DNA of 64,000 bases from Hemibagrus wyckioides (lineage: Eukaryota; Chordata; Actinopteri; Siluriformes; Bagridae): positions 18,146,780-18,210,779 of the forward strand of contig NC_080710.1 in the NCBI RefSeq assembly GCF_019097595.1, in the 5' to 3' direction. A program made the position numbers and the translations under genes. Each line of letters starts with the position of its first letter. Within the stretch, counting starts at the first letter, position 1. The notes under the pieces were generated by a model, which worked only from the letters and a program-made list of their open reading frames with translations, was not told the origin of the DNA and ran no database searches. Positions 1 to 12,200 of the stretch are shown piece by piece.

Positions 1-1550
1 CATGTATTTATAGATTATGTTCCATTATGATTCTCGTTTCTGATTTCTCTTGCAGAATTTTAACTGTTTTTAATCATTGTTTTTCTTCGCAATGATTGTA
101 TTTTCTTAACATATAATAGTATACAAAATAAGCAAAACAATACAAATATTATTTCTTTAAACTCTTACCTTATTACAAAGGATGATTTCCTAAAAATATA
201 TAATATTATAATTATTTAAATGGATTTTTATTAATATGGATGAAGAATATAATGGAAAAGCAATGTTTTTGAAGAAATGATTCTTGTCTGTGAAAATCAC
301 ATGCTTATGATTACATGGTGAATTGCAATTAGTTGTACTTATTAGTTTATAATTATACATTAATTAACACACCAAGTAATTAATGATATTAGGTTTTTTA
401 AATATTATTTTTACAGAAAACCTTTGCACCGTTATAATGTTTATTTTTAATTTGCTAATTGTATTAAAGTTGAAATAATGATGCTGTCAATTACATGTTG
501 CGTGTTTTAATTATGCTTATTTTTTGTAACCATAATGACAACATTCATACTTCATTTTATGTTTGAAACATGCTATAAAAGTAAACTTTGAATATTAGAT
601 ATTGACCCTAATTTTTCAATGTATTTGAAAGTATTAAAGCAATTTTTATCTAGACTGTTAATATAGCTAAATATGAAGGTTATTTTACAAATATATTATT
701 TGCTATCTTATTATTCAGTAAGTGTATTAAGGGCTAATTTATATAATTATTTTGTTTTCTTGCCATGCCCCGATTACATTATTGCATATTTACATTACAT
801 ATATTTATCAGACAATCTGCATATAAATCTGCAAATTAATTAAACTGCATCAGTTAAATCAGATTAATTCACTATATTTTTACATTCTTGTAGTTTTTAA
901 TGTAAATTCATGAATACAAATTTGTCTGTCAGGAAAAAACAATTCAATCAGAAATTTTCTTAATTAAAATGTATATTTATTTTTCAATTTGTTGTTAAAA
1001 TACAGGCATGTCTATATTGCAGTAAGATTGTATTAAGATATTGCATTAAATGAAGTAATATAAATTGTTTAAATCCAGATGATTTCATTACATATTTCTT
1101 TTGAACAATTTCTTCATACACTTGATCAGTCATATGCCATAAACCCTTTCACCATGAATGTTGTACTGTAATAGATGTTTATCATACAGGTTTTTTTTTA
1201 AAAATTAATATGCTTATGGTTTAGGTACATTTAATTGTTCCTCCTCAGAACTCATTTTAACTGAAGACCAATAAATTGGTTATTATGGTAGACCAGACGT
1301 GTTTCTTATTATTTGGAGAACAATTTGTTTAGTCTATTGGTTGATACCATGAATGTCTACCCATATGCATCTGTATGTACGTTAATTTGTATTTTAGTAT
1401 TGGTTTTGTTTTTATTCACAATTTTTTTTTAATCTTTCATTAACCATTTATTATTACCATTATAAACATATATTTCTTCAAGTGGTGTTAAATATTCTGA
1501 TTGTCTTATTATAATTGTACACATTTTGATGTACCTTTCTGCTGTCTCAG
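1..1550 (+). other. intron of lin28b (3' part)
   Basis: Very AT-rich sequence without a long ORF, ending in a pyrimidine-rich tract and CAG acceptor at 1541-1550. No exon for the first half of the cold-shock domain is visible. Confidence 0.7.
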
Positions 1551-4021
1551 AGTAAGCTGCACATGGAGGGGTTTAGGAGTCTGAAGGAAGGTGAAGAGGT
1601 GGAGTTCACGTTCAAGAAATCCTCCAAGGGACTGGAGTGTTTGAGGGTGACTGGGCCTGGAGGAGTGTACTGTGTTGGCAGTGAGAAAAGACCCAAAGGG
1701 AAAAACATGCAGCAAAAACGAAAGCCAAAGGGAGACCGGTGAGTGAGTAACAGCGTTCAAGATCACTTTCCACAAAATATGATCTTCTTCCCCAGGCCAC
1801 AGTGAAGGGAATTACAGTATGGAAGGACTATCTGATATGGATTGGATAATGAGGACTAATCTGTTTAAGTAAGAATATTTAATACGAGTTATAACCGAGC
1901 TTTAATATGGTTTGTCCTGGAAGGTCTTGTCATTAGTGTTGTATTTCGAGGCTTGATGGCAGGGTTAGTCTGTTCGATTCCATTCTTCAAGAGAGAGGCT
2001 GCTCTGTGCTCTGTGAGTCTGTGCTTGTTGCCATGGTTTTATCACATTTGTGTGCGGGAGCTTTTTTTTTCCCCTGCTAAATTGCTGCTATTTCTGCTTG
2101 GGTTTGGGTGAAGCCTGTTGTAGCATCACTTTGGTTCTTAACAGTGTGGAAGAAAAAAAAAACAGTATGACATCCTACTAAGAACTCACAACTAAGGTTT
2201 TGATTGTGTGTATTGTAGGGAAGCGATTAACGTCCCCATAATCCTGGATTAAGATGACCCTGATATCATTCTTTTTTTTTTTTCTTTTTTTTTTAAGAAG
2301 TCAGGGGTGTTTAATGCTTTTTTTTATCATGCTCATAAAGAGTTTGCTTTTCTAGTAATAATTGTAATCTCTCAATTATTTCAAGATTCCTGACTGTGCT
2401 GTGTCACATGGTGTTATTCATTAAAAGAATTTCTAACACAAAAGGTGCCACATTCTGTGAGGTAAATCCTTGTTGTTCTGTAATGTTCTACCATGGCAGT
2501 ATAAGAGGCAGAAACTTTATTGTATATTACAATTAGCTAGATATCTGAACATACCTCAAATTGCCTAGAACGTGCCCTCCACCTAGTGTTGACAAGGCAG
2601 TGTGTGGATTATATACATATTATTTGTGTACATTTACTCTGTGTTCTGTTGTACACATTTATTTGGAGATTATTGAAATATAAATATCATAAATAACATA
2701 TAAATAATCATAAATATAAGTATCATAAATAACATTTTATGCAAGAGTTTATCATTAGGGCATTGACAAATGTAAAGTTACTAACTAATGTAGGTCATAA
2801 TCTATAAGTATTGCTTCAATATTTTTCTAGAGATTTATTTATGATTTATTATTCATTGTTATAGATTTATTATTCATGATCATTTCTTAGTGGAATCAAA
2901 GTCAATCATATCTGAGGTGATGATTTTTCGTGCAGCATTTCAAGAGCTTTTCAAATAGGGCTGTGAAAATAATAGGACTTGGACTCTAACTAGGCAAAAT
3001 CTTCATGCTTAAACATTTTGTGAAAGTGGTTGGAGCTGAAAAGGGAGCAATTCACCATGCAGGACCCCCTACAAGCTGCATGTCAGACCATGAAGAAGGT
3101 TGTTTCGTGTATAAAGAAAAAAGTGAATCCATTAAGTAGATCAGCTTTTAAAAATGAAGGAACCAGTAAGTTATACTTGGCATTGAATACATCAGCAGAG
3201 CTTGAACTGTGGAGGTTTAAGAAATCGAGGATACAATAAGAACAGACTGAAATGTGTGTCATGCTGAAAGACAAATTGGTTAATGCGGGAAAATATGGGA
3301 CAAGCATTCCCCAAGTTGGCTGTTTTGTTTGATCTACCTGGTCTAGTTACAAAGTGAGGTATACAGACAATACTCTCTGCTGCAAACATCAGCATAAAGT
3401 TGTTGAGATCCTAGATGTAAGTTTTTATACCAGCTAGGCAGTTCTGGTGTTTCTTTATAGCACACATTCCCAAACCCTTGTCCTGGACGAGTGTGAATTT
3501 GTTTCTGAGCATGTTGGTGTCATAGACCCGTCCATGGTGGATTCCCATGGTTGCGACCCTGACCAGGATAGAGATGAATGAAGGGTTATTATCTTGATAA
3601 ATATTGAAGCAACCATACTTAATTGCATTAAGATAGACAGATAGATCGATAGATAGACAGATCGATCATTTATGGGCTTATTTCATATTTGCTGATTCAG
3701 ATTATCTTTTCCAACAGCTGTTACAACTGTGGTGGTCTGGACCATCATGCCAAAGAGTGTGGCCTCCCTCCTCAACCCAAGAAGTGCCACTACTGCCAGA
3801 GTGCCTCCCACATGGTGGCACACTGTCCCCACAAATCGCCCTCAGCCTCTCAGGGAAGATGCAGCTTCGAGCCACCCAGCTCAAGCTCTGTCCAAATCCC
3901 AAGCCCTCAAAGAGCCTCGTACACATCTCAGGACAGCTCCACCCTTAGCAAAGCCTCTAGCTCTCCCAAGGAGCCCACACCGAAAGCTGCCTCATCACAA
4001 CGAAAAAAGAGGAAAAAATGA
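1551..4021 (+). CDS. lin28b: lin28b-like RNA-binding protein, last two coding exons (5' end outside window)
   Basis: Lin-28 proteins bind pre-let-7 and block its maturation; they also bind mRNAs. Two coding exons are visible: 1551-1738 after a CTCAG acceptor, and 3718-4021 after CCAACAG. The phase-2 junction joins CG to C and restores Arg-Cys. The first exon starts SKLHMEGFRSLKEGE and gives the second half of the cold-shock domain, then a basic linker ending KPKGDR. The second carries two CCHC zinc knuckles, CYNCGGLDHHAKEC and a second one starting CHYCQ, then a Ser/Pro-rich tail ending SSQRKKRKK. That basic tail, the KPKGDR linker and HCPHK after the second knuckle resemble LIN28B more than LIN28A, as does the bves-popdc3 neighbourhood. 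Exons for the N-terminus and the start of the cold-shock domain must lie before base 1; I found none in 1-1550. The call to the lin28 family is firm; the b assignment is likely. Confidence 0.93.
1739..3717 (+). other. intron of lin28b between the cold-shock and zinc-knuckle exons
   Basis: It starts with GTGAGTG and ends with a pyrimidine tract and CAG. It holds poly-T runs near 2271-2295, AT-rich sequence, and a degenerate interspersed repeat near 3465-3585 that resembles segments at 23.3-23.5 kb and 26.0-26.3 kb. A GATA-type short repeat lies at about 3632-3665. Confidence 0.7.
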
Positions 4022-4101
4022 GTCGCTTTATCGCCGCACCAGTCTTTCAGGCTGCCTCGTTTTATCCAGTTCTTCATTGTGAGAATTCTGCTGGATTCAC
4101 C

Positions 4102-4109
4102 CTACCTCA
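4102..4109 (+). promoter_or_regulatory. let-7 8-mer seed match
   Basis: CTACCTCA, the complement of let-7 nucleotides 2-8 followed by A, lies 81 bases after the lin28b stop codon. Lin28 mRNAs are well-known let-7 targets. Confidence 0.55.
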
Positions 4110-4250
4110 GACCAGCGAGCAAAGGCCAGGTTAACATCTCTGGCTCTCTTCAATCTAAAGAGAGGGAACACGTGCTGCTTTTTTTTAAATTCATGATCAA
4201 CTGCACTGTGAACGAGCGCAAATGGTTTTCCAGTGCTTTTAAGAGACTGA

Positions 4251-4257
4251 TACCTCA
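4251..4257 (+). promoter_or_regulatory. let-7 7mer-A1 seed match
   Basis: TACCTCA, pairing with let-7 nucleotides 2-7 plus the A opposite position 1, 230 bases after the lin28b stop. Confidence 0.4.
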
Positions 4258-4578
4258 TGCACAATATACATCTAGCCAGAATGCCATTTTACTAATTTTA
4301 TTGCTTAGCTGTTTATTCTTGACCACGTTATCCAACTTGAATGCAGTATAAAACATTTAAAACAGCTGCAGGGATTCTTAACTTCTGTAGGCACACTGTA
4401 CAATCTTGAGCCAAAGAAAACAAGAGATCTGAGGTCTCTTATGTGTTTTTAAATGTTTAAACATGCTTCCTGTCTCCGTATGCTTAATTCCCCTTTCCAT
4501 TGCTCTAAAGCCACAACAATCTATATTGCCACCCGATTCATTCATCTGAAAGTGACAGCAATCATTAGATGTCTATAG

Positions 4579-4612
<34 letters not shown>

Positions 4613-6209
4613 TCTTATTGTTTACATGTCTTAAAATCAGGTTCCAAATTTTAATCATGCTTATTGATCTTTCTTGTCTAAGTTGTCAGATTAGATGCTA
4701 GAATAGTAATAGTAGTCTCTAGATACTGTTACTGTTGACTCCATGGTTACTATGACGATATATTGTTGTGTGGAAACAATTGCAGAAACCATTTACAGCT
4801 AAAAGAATGTGTGTAATGAGGTTAAGTGCAGTATTTTAGGCACACATGCACAATATCGGACCGTATTATCTGAAGTAACAGATCTCTTGCTAGGCGTGTT
4901 AATGTAGCGGTCAGACATGAAGGATATGATGTAAAAGCAGTAGCTAGTTCTATATTAGGCAGTCATGGCAGCATTTACTGATTCATATAGTGGACAAGCA
5001 TACATGAAGAAGCACAGTGGATTTTACAAGAGACCCGATATATATTTTCATAAAGAAGTAACTTTTGTTTGTTTTAAAAATCTCTCATAAATGTTTAAAG
5101 GAATATTTTAATTTTCCAACCTTAACTGATTAACTGACATCACTGAACTGTTTTTTGTTTAGATGTTCACCATCATGTTTCCTGCTAATGACAAAAGAAC
5201 AGAATGTGCTTATTTTTCCTCCACACTCCCTTATAAAGGATGTTTAGAGTAGTGGTTGGCGCAGCCAAGTTACATGTATGTGAAACTTATTTTGTAATCT
5301 TTTAGAAAGAAGTGGTTAACAAATCAGTTTCAGGCTTATCACGCATAGAAATACAAAACCTTTGGGAAAGTGGAAGTGACCAGAATGACATTTTATACTT
5401 ATACACTTATAGTTATAATACATTTTTTATCCTACTGTAAATCTTTATATGAATAGAATCATGAATATACGGTGATATCCTCAAAATCTTTTGCCTCATC
5501 TTAACACCACTGCTGATAGAGTGCAACTTTGTGGTTGCCTTATATTGCTGCATAATTTTAAATGGTTTTTGAAGGAATTTAAAGAAACCACTTTAGACTT
5601 CTATTATAAGTGGGAGTGGAGTAAAAGGTTTTGCATTTGTTGTTTGTTCTTCTAATTTGAACTTCCTAATATGATTAACTCTTATGCTGAGATAGGGGCC
5701 ATATCAGTGAATATATCCGTAGTAATAAAAAAATGTTTCTCCTTTGTTCATTTAAGTAGCTGCTTTGTAAAATGGATTAAATTGAAAGATTAATGTAATG
5801 GGATTAAAAAAAAAATAGATTTCACTTTCCAGTTTTCTAGACGTATGCATTCGCATAACCAGATATTGCAGGATTAGTCTTCACTTCATTTTTTGTTGGA
5901 AGACTTTTTGCATCACCTTGATGTATTTTCTTTGACATGGGAAATAGGTTTGCCGTGATTGAACATCTAGTCAATCTAAGGTGAAGTAAGTTAATGGTGC
6001 TTATATGTTTACAAATTATTTATATCTTACATGTAGTTCTTTTCAAGTTAACAGAAGGTGGCGTTATAGTGATGAATGACCAATCCTTTATTTTATTTTA
6101 TGTTTCTTAACTCAGCTGTTAGATTTGTTACCTGTGGCGCCACAAACATACGCCAAGCTGAATCCCTGACTGTTACACAGAACTGAACAATGAGCTTCTC
6201 AGTGAGAAG

Positions 6210-6235
6210 CCTCCTCCTCCTCCTCCTCCTCCTCT
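6210..6235. repeat. CTC trinucleotide repeat
   Basis: About eight CTC/TCC units inside the presumed lin28b 3' UTR. Confidence 0.8.
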
Positions 6236-6660
6236 CAGGGACTTGTTTATCATTTATGTAACTTTATGTTTATAATCTACAGATAGTTTATGTATAAACA
6301 GGCTTCTTATATGTGTTTAACTGTTAAAAAAAAAAAAAGTATAAGAAATATAGAGGTTGTAAAAATTGGAAATGTTCATAGAGAAACAGGATTGTTTCTC
6401 GAAAACTGTTAAGTACTACTTTGCAATTTTTACATTCTCTAAATTTATTACTGAAGTACAAGCTGATGTACCAATGTACTAATGACTTGCTGGACTTTAC
6501 TTTACTGACATATCTGTAGTGATGGATGCTTTCTTTTCAGGCAATATCAACAGGCTAGTACTGTGCCTGCTGTTTTGAGAAGTTTAGTGCCTCCTTGTGG
6601 TCATGGAGGGTATTTTCTGATTGTAGTGTCCGTTTTTTCTTTTCCAGTTTACAGTAACTC

Positions 6661-6668
6661 CTACCTCA
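6661..6668 (+). promoter_or_regulatory. distal let-7 8-mer seed match
   Basis: A second perfect CTACCTCA, 2.6 kb after the stop. It matters only if the lin28b transcript extends to the AATAAA at 7250-7255. Confidence 0.4.
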
Positions 6669-7260
6669 GTGTTTTTGTTCATAAAGGTCAGATTACTGCA
6701 CAAAAGAAGGATTATTGCCTTTGACAGTTTGTAATTAAGAAGAGCAACGTAAGTGACTTTAAATGCAATTTACTGTAAAATGCTTCTGTGTTATACACAC
6801 ACAATATCACGTGTGTGATTTAAAAACGAGAAATTCGCGGCTTGTATTTTTGATCTGAGATGTTTCACAGCTGTGCGAGCAAAAATCTGTTCTAATCTTC
6901 TAATCCACACAATGTTTTGGAGTTTTAGATCTAGAAGTTTTCTTCTTTTCTAAACTTACCTACTGATGTGATCATTGTTCTGTATAAACATGAGCAAATT
7001 ATTTTTGTTTTTTGTTAAAAAAAAAAAAAAAATTAAATGAATCTGAGATTTTGATTAAAAAATGGTTGTTCCTCTTAATATCCATGTGCATTTTTTTGTA
7101 AAACAAAAAAAAAAAAATGTAACCGTCTGTTTGGTTTCCTATACAAACATGAAGTGATCATATTTTCACTTCATTATGTGACTGAATGCAAAAGCATAGA
7201 GAACTTCTCAGGAATATTTGTCTTCTTAAAGTGACAGATTTTAAAATATAATAAATTGAC

Positions 7261-9129
7261 CAAATGTTTGTGATTATTTTATGTTCTAAAGCTTTCCTCC
7301 AGAATTTCACAGAATTTTGCGTTTGCAGAAAGCAAAAGATATTCGGAGGATTTTACAATTTTTTAACATTACTGCAGAAATTCCTCAGATTTGGGCCAAG
7401 ATATATCATGTGACATCACAACACGCATTCGAAGATGTATTGCACATGGGTGTAGCTATCATAGAAAGTAATTACATGTGTGTCTCACTGGTAGTGATTT
7501 AAAAGAGGAGACTTGTGCCAATTCAAGTAGTTTTCAGCAACCCAAAAAATAAAATAAAAAAAAAAAAAACCTCATTGATTACATAATAAATTTTGAAGAA
7601 AAAAAAAGCTGAAGCAAAAAACAAGCATTTTTGGTTGTACCAATCACATAAAATCTGCAAAATCCTGGAGGAACTGATTACGCCATCATTTGTCAGGATT
7701 AAGTGTGATAAAGATCATATCTTTAATAAATTGCCCAAGGCATTTTTCAAAAGAAGCAGTAGTTTTTATCTGTAATTAATTTCACATAATATTGATTATA
7801 TTTCCTAATTATATTTCTTTGAATATATAAAACTGAATTGAACCAAAAGAGATTTTTGTATGAATGTTCAAAAGACAAATACAAGAGTGAAAAGTGGCCT
7901 TCTCATCCATATTGTTCCAGAATAGTTAAACAATTTTTTCTCCACCTTGAAACACATTGAGTAATTTCTAGTATGCTGTATATTAAGTGCTATTTCAGTG
8001 CTATTTCTGCTGGTTGGTGCTGTATTTTTGCTATTACCAAGAGAAACTACCGGCCGTGTTTCCACTCACAGGAGGACATTGCTAAAACCGCCACAATGAT
8101 GATTCATCATAGAATTTCGCTTTTAGCTCCCACTAAAAGGGAAAGAGCTTTTATTTCCACTGAGAGCATATTAAAGAGAAATCCAAAGTGGAAATTGTGC
8201 AGATAGTAAATGTTGGATGAAAGGTTTAGAATGTAATGCTGCTATATGACAGTTAGGGTGCTGAGTTACAACAGATACTCCTTTCACACAGCTGGTGAGC
8301 TATGAGTTGACAAACAGCATGCTGGTGGATTTATCAGGACACTTGAAGATTTGGTACCTGACTTGTTTGACTAGATTGTACAGATGAGAAGATGAGAGAG
8401 CTGGACAGACTGATGAAATCCCACTGGCACCACAATCAGCAGGTAAATGAAGAACACTTTAATGTGGAAAAATATAAATCAAAGTGAAAATAGGGTAACT
8501 TGTCAAGGAATGAAATTTAATTCTAAAATAATTGTTGGATGCCATTGAAGAGCACATGATTTTTGTTCCCATTTTTATCCCAATTTATTCACCTGCAAAT
8601 TCCCAAGTTAAAGGCCTAACGTGTTTCCTCCATGACCCTACAAGATCTCAGACCCCATGACTGGCTGGTGATTACTGTCATTGAAAGGTGAGAGAGTATG
8701 CCATCCATCCCTTCCAGCCAGATCACATGACCAGTTTTGCTGCGGCATTAGTGGTATTCAAACCCATTATCTCCTGAAGATATGAACACTTTTCTGTTGC
8801 ACCTCACAGGAGCTTCATGGAGACCACATGTTAATTTTAAAGAAAAATATGCACACTGTTCAGGGTGTTTAATTTTAATTACAGTACAATCCAAGTACAA
8901 TCCATAGTTAAAAGAAAGCAACACGAAAAAAACAAATAAACACAGTGTTTACATTTGCTATCAAAGATGATGTGTACCAAAGTGATAAGCTAAATATGGA
9001 TTTCAAATACATATTGAATTTATATCTTATATTCTTTGGAAACATTAAATGTGCCTCTTGCTCCTATTAAAAAGACATTTGTTAAGCCATTCCAGAGCAA
9101 GCACAGCCTGCGATAAGATGATATCAAGG
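7261..9129. other. convergent intergenic region between lin28b and bves
   Basis: AT-rich sequence with poly-A tracts and no supportable exon. Short ORFs at 7317-7502 and 7593-7775 have no recognisable domain. The 8530-8820 segment has the look of an old interspersed repeat. A TTTATT at 8584-8589 could serve as a distal poly(A) signal for the minus-strand bves transcript. Confidence 0.5.
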
Positions 9130-9135
9130 TTTAAT
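9130..9135 (-). terminator. bves: candidate poly(A) signal of bves
   Basis: ATTAAA on the minus strand, about 140 bases after the bves stop codon. It is the nearest such hexamer I noticed; usage is not shown by sequence alone. Confidence 0.35.
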
Positions 9136-9275
9136 GACATGAATCTCTGCTTATACATGCTGACTTTTCTGTATAATACATATAGAACATGTAGGATAGT
9201 AACCTAGCCCCAAATGTCATTTCTGATCTGTAACAGTCTACATTATCTTCAAACAGCGGTCCACCAAATATCAGT

Positions 9276-12200
9276 TCAGATATCATCTGGAATATCATAC
9301 ACCGGTTCCGGGCTGTTTTGGGTGTCATTAGCTGAGTCACCTTCGAAAACATCATCTTCCGTGGCTTCTTCAATTGGTTTCATAGTTATGGAGGCCTTGC
9401 CATATGGATTATTGTCTGAAAACAAGAGTCATAATGTCAAAAAGAAGATGCATTGACAATGTTCAAATTTTTAAAGATTTTTTAAATACGTATACACCTT
9501 GTCAATTTGTAATTTCAGCCACATGCAGTTATATTAATAAAACGACTAAGAAATAAATTACATGTCATGGTTTACAAAAAAAAAATGTCCTGAATAGGCA
9601 AAGGGTTTATATACTACAAATTATTGCTAATTAGATATAGGTGTTTAAGGCAACTTATGCCAGATGGTGTGCATATACTGTATTGTGTTCACATTTTTGT
9701 TTCTGGCTGCATCATATTTATGAAAAACTGATAATTCAGTGATTTTAAGTACATTATTTCCTTAAAGACATTGTCAAGTATTTTTGGACATTTTGATATG
9801 AAAACAGAGCTCACTCTGGTCCTCAGATGCTTTTGTTATGACTCTTTGAAGTCTCACATTTCATATAAATGTAAAGCCCCTTACAAATCTTATGTATATG
9901 TTACGCTCTATTTATATTTAATACATATATATACAGCATGTGTGAATTTTGGTTAAAATCACATGGGTTGATCATTAACTTCATTAACCATACATCTTAG
10001 TGACCAGTGTATTTGTAATACAACATAAATACAATATGTAGCAATGTAACAAGTTAGAATAATTATATTTTGACCATTTTGTATAACACTCAATTTTCCG
10101 AACTTAAGTAAATACAGCTAGTTTAACAGTCATCAACACACAACAGTGAAACGCTTCATAAAGCTAAGCATTAGTTTCAATGTGTCTATGATACGTTGAG
10201 TCATAGGATTGTGGGTTGTGATGCATGATGAAGTTAATGAGGTAAGATCCATGAGAGATGACCAAATTGGCACACTTTCAGTACAGAGGGAGGCAGTTAG
10301 GAATTTACAGGGAAATGCATCAAGTCACTTGGTTACATTTCAGCTAATAACTGGGTGATTTGAGGGGATGGGGAAGAAGAAGATGGTGAGAGAAAATAAA
10401 AGGTCTTACAGCCCCATCAGGTGCGATCTGAGGTCAGAGCTAAAGGAGGGACAGGAGGAAATAAGATCAGAGAAACACTGAAACAGTAACATGAGCCCAT
10501 ATGGAAGGAGAAGAGCACCAGACATTCAGGTGATGGTGAGGGACCATGCTGGACATGGAAATCATTAGGTTATATAACTGAAAATGGAAATGAAATTGTG
10601 TTTCATATTTGAAAAGGAAATTCAGAAAGAGTGAGATGTAGAAGGAAAGGAAGATGTCGGATCTGGAATTGGACATATATTATAAGCCAACTGAATGTAC
10701 ATGTATAGTAAGTTCCGATTAGACCTGTAGCAAGATTAGTATTAGTGCTAAAAGCTGATAAGCAGGTGGTGTTAGCAGGGTAAGACTTACGAATTGATGA
10801 ACCACCTGATCCGCCTCTCAGAATCTGATTAAGCACGTCATCTGTGTCACTGGTGCTGGCCATGCTGTTTCTCATCTGCATCATTGAGAGCTGGGAGCAC
10901 AAACTTGGCTGCCTCTCCATCTTCTTTACTGCCTGCAAAACAATGACATCATAGAAGTAACCAGTATCAGGATGTGCATCCATGCCATGCAGATCAACAG
11001 TATCAGAGATCTATCAGAGTCAATTTTATGTGATCTCATCTATCATCATGGTCATCTTACCTTGTCACTAAGAGTGGGGTCGTTCAGGGAGTACAGCTTG
11101 TTAGTAATGTCCTTGCCGATGAGGTACCTGAACACCTCCTTTAAAAATGTGTCAGACTCCAGAAAGTAAGTCAGCCTCTCTCTAGACCAGCACAGGTATT
11201 TGCAGTTTTCCTCAGCTGTGATTGTCACCTGTGAGTAAGACGTTACTCATCACCACCATGTTACATCATTCCATAACTTTGAATTCAGCATTCAAGCCAG
11301 CGCAAGAACGACCTCTTTCCCTACACCCTCTCATGAAGACACTGCCTCTAGCTGTACCTAATTTAGATGTGGACTCAAGGAGACTCAAGGGCAGAGACTC
11401 AAGGACATTACCTGGAACTTTTCTCCCCTGTTCATCTGCGTTGATCTGAACTCAGGAGAGTCAATAAAGGCGTTTGTGTAGATGTTATGAAGGAAATGGC
11501 CACGATATGACACCTTCATTCTGTAATAAAACCACAGGTCTGCTCATGAAAGGTTATAGGAAAAAGTGTAGTGATTATAAAAAGTTACAGAAAAAAAACT
11601 TAAATGGGAAGGAAATATTTTTTTCATTCCAAAATGTGATTATTCAGCTGAAGGGTTAGATTATCTTGCACAGTTCTAGGTAATAAAATTAAACTCTTGA
11701 AGAGAGTTACACCATCTGTTTCCTACAGTGATAGCATGCTCTTAAGCTACGTACTTCCCCTTGAGAAGAATGCTGAGGCGCTCATCTACTGAGGTCTTGT
11801 CCTCAGCAGCATACACTTGGCCTTTCTTAAGGGTCTGGATGGTGCAGAACTGACCAGTGAGCCTCTGGAACAAAGCTTCACGTACATGCAGGGGTTCAAA
11901 CATCCTCTTATACACTGATCTCAGCTCACGGTCAATCTTAATCTAGGAATAAAAAGAAAATGACGCATGAAATTTAAAAAAAATTCTGTCTGAAGTGATT
12001 ACCCCTGAAATAGTACAAGCAAAAAAGCCTCCAATATTCCAGATTGTTTATCCACAAAACTTTATAAACGAGAGCAATGGGGTGTGATGGACACAGTACA
12101 AGATCTGCATGACATCTCAGAGGCATGACCTAGTTTTATAAAATTTCCAGAGCACAAAAATTAGCCTCAGTTTCCTGGTGACCCTGCAGCCTCAATGTAC

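Larger units (their letters stand above)
4022..7260 (+). other. lin28b: probable 3' UTR of lin28b
   Basis: No coding exon follows the stop at 4019-4021. Vertebrate lin28 mRNAs carry long 3' UTRs repressed by let-7. The stretch contains three let-7 seed matches (4102, 4251, 6661) and AATAAA signals at 5724-5729 and 7250-7255. The second signal would include all three sites. It also holds a poly-T run at about 4582-4609 and a CTC triplet repeat at 6210-6235. The actual cleavage site cannot be told from sequence alone. Confidence 0.5.

Noticed and set aside
7317..7502. 61-aa plus-strand frame beginning MRLQKAKDIRRIL
   Set aside because: No domain and no transcript context; the text has the look of an old repeat, but I could not confirm this.
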